DNA from: Solibacillus silvestris_B | GTDB taxonomy: Bacteria > Bacillota > Bacilli > Bacillales_A > Planococcaceae | Length of the DNA stretch: 64,000 bases | Direction: 5' to 3' | NCBI RefSeq assembly: GCF_051967575.1 | Contig: NZ_JBQCJW010000002.1 | Span: forward strand, 62,001-126,000 | Shown here: one piece after another, positions 1-6,890 of the stretch | Layout: each line of letters begins with the position of its first letter | How positions within the stretch are numbered: position 1 is the stretch's first letter | Translations under genes and position numbers: made by a program | Notes under the pieces: model-generated | Told to the model about the DNA's origin: nothing | Databases searched by the model: none | Seen by the model: only the letters and a program-made list of their open reading frames with translations

Positions 1-1
1 G

Positions 2-259
2 CTCGCTGATGTAGTCGATAGTACGGACACTTGGCTATATGATTCAGCCCAATATTCCAAATTCCAATATGATAGAAGTTTAGAAGTAGTATCTTTTGAG
101 GAAATCAAATCCGGCAAGCTTGAATACCAGCTATACATTAACTTTATTGGGGGAAAGGCTTTTATGTATTCTTACTTTTATTTAGGCGGAGACGGGAGAG
201 TATGGCAATATCAAATAACTCCCGATAATGATCCTCTAACTATTCCGGTAAGCAATTAA
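2..259 (+). CDS. C-terminal fragment of an unrecognised protein
   Basis: An open frame enters from the left edge of the window and runs 85 codons to TAA at 257-259, so only the C-terminus is visible. The residues are rich in Tyr, Phe, Asp and Gly, with alternating hydrophobic stretches that suggest beta structure (around positions 150-235). There are no membrane segments and no motif I recognise. It could be the end of a secreted or lipoprotein domain, but the N-terminus is outside the window, so export cannot be judged. The next small gene on the same strand starts 117 bases later. I assign no function. Confidence 0.6.
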   Translation, partial: LADVVDSTDTWLYDSAQYSKFQYDRSLEVVSFEEIKSGKLEYQLYINFIGGKAFMYSYFYLGGDGRVWQYQITPDNDPLTIPVSN

Positions 260-376
260 ATTATTAGAGCCCTTAATGAGTGGCGTCCAGCATGCTGCTT
301 TAACGAGTTTTTTAGAGAACTCCCGTGTCTTCCATCGAAACACTACACTTAAAGAAACATAGAAAGGGGCAATTTT

Positions 377-559
377 ATGGATTGGAGAAATATTTTCGCC
401 TTTCTTCTAGTTTTCCTCGCACTGTATCTAACAGGGTCTCAGTTTTTTGTTAGGGAACAAATAGTTTCTAAATTTATAGCTGGACTTTATTTTGTTTTTT
501 CTTTATTTTTAATGATTCAATTTTTGAAAAACTATATCAAGCGGAAAAAGCGAAATTAG
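377..559 (+). CDS. Small two-helix membrane protein, unknown
   Basis: This 60-residue ORF is preceded by a good Shine-Dalgarno (AAAGGGGC) 6-8 bases before its ATG. It has two hydrophobic segments, roughly residues 6-23 and 33-50, then a strongly basic tail (KRKKRN), so both termini are probably cytoplasmic. It lies between the truncated gene at the left edge and a hairpin terminator at 619-650. I do not recognise the family. The ribosome binding site and clean membrane pattern are the main support, so it is a likely but unproven gene. Confidence 0.55.
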   Translation: MDWRNIFAFLLVFLALYLTGSQFFVREQIVSKFIAGLYFVFSLFLMIQFLKNYIKRKKRN

Positions 560-618
560 AATTTCCATTAATCGCTTTATATGCCCAAAATTGGAATAGC
601 CTTTCAAATGAAAATTTT

Positions 619-650
619 ATCCCCGTTAAATTAAAGCGGGGGATTATTTT
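619..650. terminator. Hairpin terminator between convergent small genes
   Basis: ATCCCCG at 619-625 pairs with CGGGGAT at 636-643 around an AT-rich loop, and a T-rich stretch follows on the plus strand. It sits between the plus-strand gene ending at 559 and the minus-strand gene ending at 677, so it may serve both. Confidence 0.6.
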
Positions 651-676
651 AATACAATCTTATTAATCAGATATTG

Positions 677-961
677 TCACTGCAAAGCTTCTTTATCTGT
701 TATCTCTCCATCATTGTTTGTCCAGATGCGAAATTTCCTTCCATCGATTTCAACTTCCAATGCATATTCCAGAAACCATTCTCCCCAAGAATTGACGCTA
801 TTTATTTTAAGGATATTGTCGATTTCAGCGTTATTTTCCAAAATTTTATCTTTTATGTTGTTCATTATAATATTTGTGGCGGAAAAATAGGCAATGGTGA
901 CGGCAACTGCCGCTACGCTTATGCCTGCAATTATTTTTTTCAATTTCATGCTCCTATTCAA
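677..961 (-). CDS. Small exported or membrane-anchored protein, unknown
   Basis: The ORF encodes about 94 residues. Residues 5-28 form a typical N-terminal export or anchor segment (KLKK, then a hydrophobic run), followed by a hydrophilic domain with several Trp and acidic residues. The TTG at 961 is preferred because a GGAG lies 8-9 bases upstream. The internal ATG at 949 has its only purine-rich match directly against it, which is too close. The gene starts 21 bases after the stop of the DUF4083-like gene and is probably cotranscribed. No family is recognised. Confidence 0.55.
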   Translation of the reverse strand: MNRSMKLKKIIAGISVAAVAVTIAYFSATNIIMNNIKDKILENNAEIDNILKINSVNSWGEWFLEYALEVEIDGRKFRIWTNNDGEITDKEALQ

Positions 962-982
962 TTAAATCGGCTCCGATAATAT

Positions 983-1195
983 TCAGCCTTTTTTCTTCAA
1001 AAGTTTAATAATTTCCTCATTTTGCTTTTCAATATTCTGAAGATGCTTCTCTAATTGTTGAGAGCTATTTCGATTATTAGCATTGCGTTTTAGACCGTTC
1101 TTTATAAGCAGAAACAATGAAAATAAAATCAGTACTATTAACATGAATATTATAGTAGTAGAAATTATATCGCCTATGTTCACTTGAGCCATCAT
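983..1195 (-). CDS. DUF4083-like small membrane protein
   Basis: This 70-residue protein has one strong hydrophobic segment (about residues 10-32), followed by a basic, Asn-rich linker and a short heptad-like C-terminal helix (LEKHLQNIEKQNEEIIKLLKKKG). That layout, one N-terminal helix plus a short coiled coil, is typical of the DUF4083 group of Firmicutes. A GGAGG lies just ahead of the start, so either of the two adjacent ATG codons could be used. It is upstream of, and probably cotranscribed with, the exported protein ending at 677. The function is unknown. Confidence 0.6.
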   Translation of the reverse strand: MMAQVNIGDIISTTIIFMLIVLILFSLFLLIKNGLKRNANNRNSSQQLEKHLQNIEKQNEEIIKLLKKKG

Positions 1196-1390
1196 TGTCC
1201 TCCTTTTATTTTTTCACTATACATTTTACAGTAAAATAATGGAATTTATATTAATAGTTTTGTACTCGACTAACAACGGCTAATTCGCAAAATAATGCAG
1301 ACAGCCGTTTCATTCATGATGTGCTCCCCTTTTTCTTCTAAATACGTTTTAAAAATGAAAAAAGTGTCAACAATAGTGTTAGCAAAACGG

Positions 1391-1804
1391 CTAATTTTTC
1401 ATGAGCGGCTTTTTGAGCATCTCCAGTAATAGCTCATATTCTTTGTCCCCAATTGTTCCACGGACCATCTTTTCAATTTCCAATTCCATCTCTTTGCTTT
1501 TATGAATAGTATCCACGCCCTGTTCCGTTAAGTGAGCAATCTTCTGGACTTTCGAACCTTTTTTCAATTCTGTTATAATCAATCCCTTTTCTTGCAGTGA
1601 AATTATAAATTTATGGACTCCCTGCTTTGAAATATCCAATTGCTTCACTAATTCGGGTACCGTCACAAAGCCGTCATAAATATTTTTTAAGACAAACCAT
1701 TCCGAGCTCGTTAAATGGAGTTCATTATTTTCGTTCCACATGATTTCTGCACGCTGACGCAATTGTTTATGTTGGCGATACAATAATTCTATAAAATCAA
1801 TCAT
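1391..1804 (-). CDS. MarR-family transcriptional regulator
   Basis: The protein is 137 residues from the ATG at 1804. That start is chosen because AGAGGAAG lies 8 bases upstream and the family normally begins near this point; the longer open frame to 1903 has no ribosome binding site. A winged helix-turn-helix spans about residues 30-95 (LTSSEWFVLKNI, VPELVKQLDISKQGVHKFI, then the wing KGLIITELKKGSKVQK), with flanking dimerisation helices. MarR proteins bind palindromes near their own promoter and respond to small ligands. A perfect GTCAAC-TTA-GTTGAC palindrome lies in the divergent gap to the CarD-like gene and is the likely operator. The ligand is unknown. Confidence 0.85.
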   Translation of the reverse strand: MIDFIELLYRQHKQLRQRAEIMWNENNELHLTSSEWFVLKNIYDGFVTVPELVKQLDISKQGVHKFIISLQEKGLIITELKKGSKVQKIAHLTEQGVDTIHKSKEMELEIEKMVRGTIGDKEYELLLEMLKKPLMKN

Positions 1805-1907
1805 TGAGAACACTTCCTCTTTCAAAATATGTATTTCGCAAATATTCTCAAGCATCATACTAAATGAAAAAAAATAATTCAAGTTCCCACAACTAAATCT
1901 CATTTAG

Positions 1908-1922
1908 GTCAACTTAGTTGAC
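1908..1922. promoter_or_regulatory. Palindromic operator, probably for MarR
   Basis: GTCAAC at 1908-1913 and GTTGAC at 1917-1922 form a perfect inverted repeat around TTA. It lies between the divergent MarR and CarD-like genes and overlaps the TTGACT -35 element of the rightward promoter, so binding there would block transcription. Confidence 0.6.
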
Positions 1923-1946
1923 TTAAATAGGCATTTCAATTAAAAT
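1918..1946 (+). promoter_or_regulatory. SigA promoter of the CarD-like gene
   Basis: TTGACT (1918-1923) and TAAAAT (1941-1946) are spaced 17 bases apart, about 30 bases before the start codon at 1978. The -35 element lies inside the palindrome. Confidence 0.5.
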
Positions 1947-1977
1947 TAGATATATAATAGTTTTGGAGGCGTATTGA

Positions 1978-2481
1978 ATGTATAAAATTGGCGACTTAAC
2001 GTTTTATAAATCTCATGGTATTTGTCGTATTGACCACATTATAGAACAAAACTTCTCTGGAAAACCGATGCTTTACTATGTGATGCAATCAAAAATCAGA
2101 CCTGGCGTAGTATTATACCACCCTGTTGAAAGCAAAAACTCGCAGCTCGAAAAAATTTTGAGCCATCAGGAAGCTTTACATATTATGGAGTGTTTCTCGA
2201 ATGAACCGAGCGAATGGAATGATCGCACTACAAATCGTCATAGAAATCATGCCGATATTTTAAGCACGAATAATCATTTGAAATCCGCCCAGCTAATGAA
2301 TACTTTACTTCGAAAAGAATTGGAACTGCAAAAAGAAGATAAAAAAATCTCTTCCCAAGATTCACAAACATTGCAGCAAATTTCAGCAATTATTTTGGAC
2401 GTACTGGAAATCGCTTTAAAACAACCAAAAGAAGACATCGAGAAAGAAATCCTCCTTAAAATCCATCGTACTCCTTCATGA
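1978..2481 (+). CDS. CarD/TRCF-domain transcription regulator
   Basis: This 167-residue protein begins with the CarD_CdnL_TRCF RNA-polymerase-interacting fold (about residues 1-65: MYKIGDLTFYKSHGICRID, with later PGVVLYHPVE). A largely helical C-terminal region follows, as in CarD-type regulators and the B. subtilis YdeB group. Such proteins bind the RNA polymerase beta subunit and stabilise open promoter complexes. TTTTGGAGGCG gives a strong ribosome binding site. It is divergent from a MarR gene and its promoter overlaps a palindrome, so MarR control is likely. The C-terminal half is Lys/Glu-rich and lacks a recognisable DNA-binding motif. Confidence 0.75.
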   Translation: MYKIGDLTFYKSHGICRIDHIIEQNFSGKPMLYYVMQSKIRPGVVLYHPVESKNSQLEKILSHQEALHIMECFSNEPSEWNDRTTNRHRNHADILSTNNHLKSAQLMNTLLRKELELQKEDKKISSQDSQTLQQISAIILDVLEIALKQPKEDIEKEILLKIHRTPS

Positions 2482-2646
2482 ACATTATAAGAATAATCGC
2501 TTAACCCTTTTTAATATAATTATGCATTTTTGATCATAGCCATATAGAATATCATTTCAGGAGTTTATGATAAAAATCAGAAAAATGCTATCAGTGAAAC
2601 ACATTTTGCGCCAAATAATGCAAAATGACATGTTTTCTTATAAAAA

Positions 2647-2675
2647 ATGCCCCTCCTAAATTTTAGGTGGGGCAT
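2647..2675. terminator. Bidirectional terminator
   Basis: ATGCCCC (2647-2653) pairs with GGGGCAT (2669-2675), and CCTAAA with TTTAGG inside it. It lies just past the stop of the minus-strand ABC ATPase. A T-run follows on the minus strand. Confidence 0.8.
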
Positions 2676-2681
2676 TCGTCT

Positions 2682-3593
2682 TTACACGACTTCATGATAA
2701 TAAAGCGCATATAAATCATTTAATGTCACTTTGCCAAATGCAAAATCCATTACATTGTTTTCAACTAAAAATGCTGTTAAACTACTTAAAAGTTCCGCTT
2801 CCGAGCTTGGCAAATGCAATAGTGTCATATCATTGACCAATGTTTGCTGCTCAATCATCGGATACTGTTCCTTCAAATGTTTTTTTACGGCATCTTCCAT
2901 TTTTTTCACGCGGATCGTTTTAATTTTAGCTTGGCTGAAGCCTTCAACGATTTCGTTTGCGTTTACCAGCTTCCCTTCACTAAATAAAAAGATGCGGTCC
3001 GCGTATTTCTCAAGATTATCCAATAAGTGCGAGGCAATAATGATCATCTTTCCCTCAGCCTTTTTCCCCATTAAAATTTTCGATATAATCTCGACATTGT
3101 TCGGGTCAAGGCCATTCATTACTTCATCCATCATCATGATTTCTGTATTCGCAACAATTTGCATCGCAAAGCATAGACGCTGCCTCATCCCCAATGAATA
3201 GGTGCCTGTTTTTTTGTTTACATAATGTCCCATATTCAGTGCTTCAATCGTTTCTTCGATGAGCTTAGGTTCAGATTTCCACATCGTCGCAAACATTTTT
3301 AAATGCGCCCTTCCGCTTAAATGATTGTACAAATCGCTCTGGTCAGGCATCATCGACACAAATTGATGGATTTTTACTTCGTTGGATTTGCTCGAATAGC
3401 TTAAATTATTATTAAAAAGCACCTTTCCGCTTGTTGGCTTTAAATAGTTCATAATGACATTCATCAATGTGGATTTCCCTGTCCCGTTTGGTGCCACAAG
3501 CCCGATTAGCTCCCCTTGATTAAATTCAATCGAAATATCATTAAGCACTTTTTTATCAGAAAATTGAACCGTAATATTTTGAATTTCAATCAT
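2682..3593 (-). CDS. ABC transporter ATP-binding protein
   Basis: This is a 303-residue cytoplasmic ATPase. Visible motifs are Walker A (APNGTGKST, residues 34-42, with Ala for the usual first Gly), a degenerate signature (YSLGMRQRL), Walker B followed by the catalytic acid (MMMDEVMNGLDP) and a switch His (IIIASH). About 80 residues after the nucleotide-binding domain form the accessory C-terminal domain common in ABC-2-type exporters. The start has a GGGGG ribosome binding site 7 bases upstream. It is the last gene of a three-gene operon with two permeases. The substrate cannot be told from sequence; bacteriocin self-immunity, lipid or antibiotic export are all possible. Confidence 0.9.
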   Translation of the reverse strand: MIEIQNITVQFSDKKVLNDISIEFNQGELIGLVAPNGTGKSTLMNVIMNYLKPTSGKVLFNNNLSYSSKSNEVKIHQFVSMMPDQSDLYNHLSGRAHLKMFATMWKSEPKLIEETIEALNMGHYVNKKTGTYSLGMRQRLCFAMQIVANTEIMMMDEVMNGLDPNNVEIISKILMGKKAEGKMIIIASHLLDNLEKYADRIFLFSEGKLVNANEIVEGFSQAKIKTIRVKKMEDAVKKHLKEQYPMIEQQTLVNDMTLLHLPSSEAELLSSLTAFLVENNVMDFAFGKVTLNDLYALYYHEVV

Positions 3594-3605
3594 TCATGTT
3601 CCCCC

Positions 3606-4817
3606 TTATTTTATAAGCTTGAATCGTTTATTAAATGAAATAATCAAAGTCATTATTAACAGGGCGAGTCCGGCTATCGCCAACAGTATAAGCCCTAGCC
3701 GGTAGTCCAATTTCTCGCTCGTAAAGTAGAAATTCTGGTATTTGGACACGATTTTCCCGACTTGGATATAGGTAGTTGGGATTTTTTCGACTTCCCAAAA
3801 ATAGCCGACACCGCGACTCGTATAAAAGCGTTCGCCAAAAATTATAAAAATCCCGACGGCCAAGTTCACCATTTCCTGGCGGATAATGACACTGAATAAT
3901 AGCACAACATTAATGATGACTATAAACCAGACGAATAATAAAGCAAATGAACGTACGAAAAATGTTCCGAGCGTCATCATTTCAAATGAGCCTTCCTCCG
4001 TCCAATTCATGAGTGCCGAATATTCAGGTGAAGGCAGCTGCATATGCCCGAAGCCTGATTGGAAACCGATAATGAAAAAACCTACTAGCAAAGGTATAAA
4101 TAATGCGACGCTTCCAGTGAAAGCGACGAACATTTTCGCAAGAAGCTTTTTCCAGTCTCCAATCGGGAACCCTTTTAAAACAGATGGATGAAGTCGATCC
4201 TTTGTTACAATATCGATGACCAAAAGCAGTGCACAAATAATTAAAAGTATCGGTAAGGGCCCTTTTAATAGGCGCTCGACTGTTTGCAATGCTGTGCGCT
4301 GTTCAAAAGCCTCAAGCGACAGCTCGTAATCCGCCTTTTCAAATGCCTCATAACGGACATGCTGATCAAGTGCATTAAAAAAACCATCTGCATTTGCAAA
4401 TTCCCGGTCTTTTACATAGTAGCGCTCATTGTACGAAAGATGCTCATTGAAATGCGTCATGTAGTTCATAGCGAAATACCAGTCACTTGTAACTTCCGCG
4501 TATTTTTGCAAATCACCTGCATCAAGCGCCTCTATTCTCGCTTTCTCCAAAGGGTTGATATCCGCAAACATGAAGTAGGCATCCACTGTAACAGGATGCA
4601 CTTCCCACAAGTCTCTTCCAGCCATCCCATCAATAAATTCCTGGCGGGTTAAATAGCGTGCTTCCATTTCCTCGTAGTCCACTTTTTCAATCGGATCATA
4701 GGAAGGCGCAACTTTAAAAGCATAAAAAATAGCCGTAAACGCCAATAAAAAGTAAATCGCCAAGTTTTTCTTATTTGTAAAAAACTGCTTGAATTCAAAT
4801 TTTAAATATCCCCACAT
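3606..4817 (-). CDS. ABC-2-type permease, second subunit
   Basis: This membrane protein has 403 residues. One helix lies near the N-terminus (about residues 18-35), followed by about 140 hydrophilic residues presumed extracytoplasmic, then five or so helices in the C-terminal half (from about residue 185). This is the ABC-2 / NatB-like layout. GGGGGG lies 6 bases before the ATG. It sits 12 bases upstream of the ATPase gene and 11 bases downstream of the other permease, so the three are cotranscribed. It has the same layout as its neighbour and may form a heterodimer with it. Confidence 0.8.
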   Translation of the reverse strand: MWGYLKFEFKQFFTNKKNLAIYFLLAFTAIFYAFKVAPSYDPIEKVDYEEMEARYLTRQEFIDGMAGRDLWEVHPVTVDAYFMFADINPLEKARIEALDAGDLQKYAEVTSDWYFAMNYMTHFNEHLSYNERYYVKDREFANADGFFNALDQHVRYEAFEKADYELSLEAFEQRTALQTVERLLKGPLPILLIICALLLVIDIVTKDRLHPSVLKGFPIGDWKKLLAKMFVAFTGSVALFIPLLVGFFIIGFQSGFGHMQLPSPEYSALMNWTEEGSFEMMTLGTFFVRSFALLFVWFIVIINVVLLFSVIIRQEMVNLAVGIFIIFGERFYTSRGVGYFWEVEKIPTTYIQVGKIVSKYQNFYFTSEKLDYRLGLILLAIAGLALLIMTLIISFNKRFKLIK

Positions 4818-4828
4818 AACGTTCCCCC

Positions 4829-5944
4829 CTATGCCCTTTTAATTTTTCCTGTCGAGAAGAAAGTTTTAATGATAAAGAGCATCCCAAAAATGCAAACAAT
4901 CATTATTACTAACCCGATATTCATCGTAATATCGACAGGTATGGCCAAATCAATCGGCATGCCATTTAAGATTTCATTGAAATTCATGAAATGGAATGGA
5001 TTGTAACGGAACATACTAATAATGGACGGGAAAATTACCGGTAAAAAGAACAAAATGAAATGTACGAACAATGTTAAATACATATTTTTTAGAAGCACAT
5101 TCAAAATAATCGATAAAAGCATGACAAATAGCGAAATGACAAGCATATAAACAATGCATAGCGCGATATAGCTTGCACTTGAAATAAGTGTCGGCTCACC
5201 TAAATATACTTGCACTGGTTCGGATATATCCCCAAAACCATTGAAGATTAAAGGTGCTGCACTTATAAAGATCAGTGCGACAAAAGCGATAACGTATAAA
5301 AAGGCAATGATGCATTTCGACAATATATATTGGTCAAAACGTACAGGATAGCCTTTAATTATGCTTGAATGCTCAAAATCATCCAATAAAATCGAACTCG
5401 TATAAAAACTGATGAATATGTACCAGCCAACTCCAACTAAGCTAAAGAAGTACAATAAGAATGGTATGTATTGCGACAAATCGCTGACCGAATCCTCCCC
5501 CGAATCATACATCGTTTTAAAATACAAAAAATTCATCGAGTTTTGGAGCTTTGACGGCAATAAATTTTTCACCTTCTCATAATCTTCCAATTCAAAAGCT
5601 TGTTTCCGTAGATCTGCAATTCGCAGCGACGCCTCATAATACATCGGATAGTCTTCTACTGTTAACGCAGCTATCTGTAATGCAATCGCGCTTTTTTGCT
5701 GTGTTAAATTTTTGAACAAATCACTGCCATCTCCGTCTGTTGAAGCATCTTGTACTTGAAACTTCGATAGGACTGCCCGCGAATTGTAGTAATCGCCCTT
5801 TTTTTCATGAAGCTGGTCTCCTACAGACTGGGCTTTAATGAAAAACATACAGCCAAATACAATGACAACGATTGCAAGCAAAGCAACAATATTCTTTCGA
5901 TTCGAGCGCTCAATTAATAATCCCACTTTTAGCGCTTGAAGCAT
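4829..5944 (-). CDS. ABC-2-type permease, first subunit
   Basis: The protein is 371 residues from the ATG at 5944, chosen because AAAGGAAG lies six bases upstream; the open frame continues to a TTG at 5965. The N-terminal helix (about residues 18-36) is followed by about 115 hydrophilic residues containing a Glu/Asp-rich stretch, then about five further helices. It is the first gene of the permease-permease-ATPase operon. Two unequal permeases with one ATPase suggest a heteromeric exporter. No substrate can be inferred. Confidence 0.8.
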   Translation of the reverse strand: MLQALKVGLLIERSNRKNIVALLAIVVIVFGCMFFIKAQSVGDQLHEKKGDYYNSRAVLSKFQVQDASTDGDGSDLFKNLTQQKSAIALQIAALTVEDYPMYYEASLRIADLRKQAFELEDYEKVKNLLPSKLQNSMNFLYFKTMYDSGEDSVSDLSQYIPFLLYFFSLVGVGWYIFISFYTSSILLDDFEHSSIIKGYPVRFDQYILSKCIIAFLYVIAFVALIFISAAPLIFNGFGDISEPVQVYLGEPTLISSASYIALCIVYMLVISLFVMLLSIILNVLLKNMYLTLFVHFILFFLPVIFPSIISMFRYNPFHFMNFNEILNGMPIDLAIPVDITMNIGLVIMIVCIFGMLFIIKTFFSTGKIKRA

Positions 5945-6028
5945 AAACATCTTCCTTTCCATCAATTTTTTCGGTAATGCAGTTCCGTTAAATCGGTCAA
6001 TTCCAGAAACTGACTTATTGAACGCTCA

Positions 6029-6057
6029 CTTTATTAGAATAATCTATCAATTGTCAA
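6029..6057 (-). promoter_or_regulatory. Probable promoter of the ABC operon
   Basis: Read on the minus strand, TTGACA (6052-6057) and ATAAAG (6029-6034) are spaced 17 bases apart, about 85 bases before the first permease start. The -10 element is weak. Confidence 0.4.
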
Positions 6058-6184
6058 TTTACAAATAATAGAAGCGAATTTTGTTGGCAATATGTGAAAT
6101 TGTATTAATTATCGTATGCTTTCTATTTACAACGCCATAATAATTATTGAACAGAATAATTCCAAGGAAAGGAAAGAATTTTAC

Positions 6185-6682
6185 ATGGGCATTTTATCCG
6201 GAAATTATAAAGAAGAGCCATTGCATTATGGAGAGGTTTTTACAATTTGGTCAAATATCGCGGGAAATAACGGGTTGGTCGCTGCCTATCAAACATTCAT
6301 GAACCATGCAGGGGACCAAGATTTAAAGAAAGTGCTCGAAGATTTAATCCAATGCATGAAAGATGAAAACAAACAGCTGGAAAAAATTTTAAAGGTAAAT
6401 GGAATTGCCCTTCCCCCTGCACCTCCAGAGCGCCCTATAGCTAAATTGGAGGAAATCCCTCCTGGCGCACGTTTTAATGACCCTGAAATAAGCGCGGCTA
6501 TCTCTTTAGACATCTCCGCAAGCTTAGTGGCTTTCAGTAAAGCAATGGGCATGTCAATTCGGGAAGATATCGCGATGATGTACGGTCAATTTCATATGAG
6601 CAAAGCGCAATTGGGTGCGAAGGTTTTAAAGCTGAATAAGGCGAAAGGGTGGCTAATCCCTCCGCCATTGCATATTTATTAA
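6185..6682 (+). CDS. DUF3231 family protein
   Basis: The protein is 165 residues from the ATG at 6185, preceded by AAGGAAAGG at good spacing; the open frame further upstream lacks a ribosome binding site. It matches the single-repeat form of the DUF3231 family, which is common in spore formers. The visible features are helical stretches around HYGEVFTIWSN, a Pro-rich segment (LPPAPPERP), and a C-terminal helix with KLNKAKGWLIPPP. Some DUF3231 proteins are expressed during sporulation, but this is family knowledge only. It stands alone, followed by a terminator. Confidence 0.75.
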   Translation: MGILSGNYKEEPLHYGEVFTIWSNIAGNNGLVAAYQTFMNHAGDQDLKKVLEDLIQCMKDENKQLEKILKVNGIALPPAPPERPIAKLEEIPPGARFNDPEISAAISLDISASLVAFSKAMGMSIREDIAMMYGQFHMSKAQLGAKVLKLNKAKGWLIPPPLHIY

Positions 6683-6694
6683 GCGGGAGAATGG

Positions 6695-6727
6695 AGTACT
6701 ACAGATTGTTTGTAGTGCTTCTTTTTC
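6695..6727 (+). terminator. Intrinsic terminator after the DUF3231 gene
   Basis: AGTACTACA (6695-6703) pairs with TGTAGTGCT (6711-6719), with one mismatch, and is followed by a T-rich run. Confidence 0.75.
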
Positions 6728-6796
6728 TTGTATTCGCTTTATTGTAAATTTTATGCATGGACAAATATGCAGAAGTGATTAAGGATGGTTCACAAT

Positions 6797-6837
6797 AAAA
6801 AAAGTCAATTTTCCCAGGGAGGAAGTTGACTTTTTTT
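6797..6837. terminator. Bidirectional terminator before the catalase end
   Basis: Seven A residues plus GTCAA (6797-6808) pair with TTGAC plus seven T residues (6826-6837). It works in both directions and lies 54 bases past the catalase stop. Confidence 0.8.
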
Positions 6838-6890
6838 ATATCCCATTGTCGGAGCACTTTTTATGGCTGAATCACCATCAATATTGTTCG

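Noticed and set aside
2602..2616. CATTTTGCGCCAAAT occurs here and again at 9062-9076, both intergenic
   Set aside because: One repeated 15-mer is expected by chance in a window of this length; no third copy was noticed.
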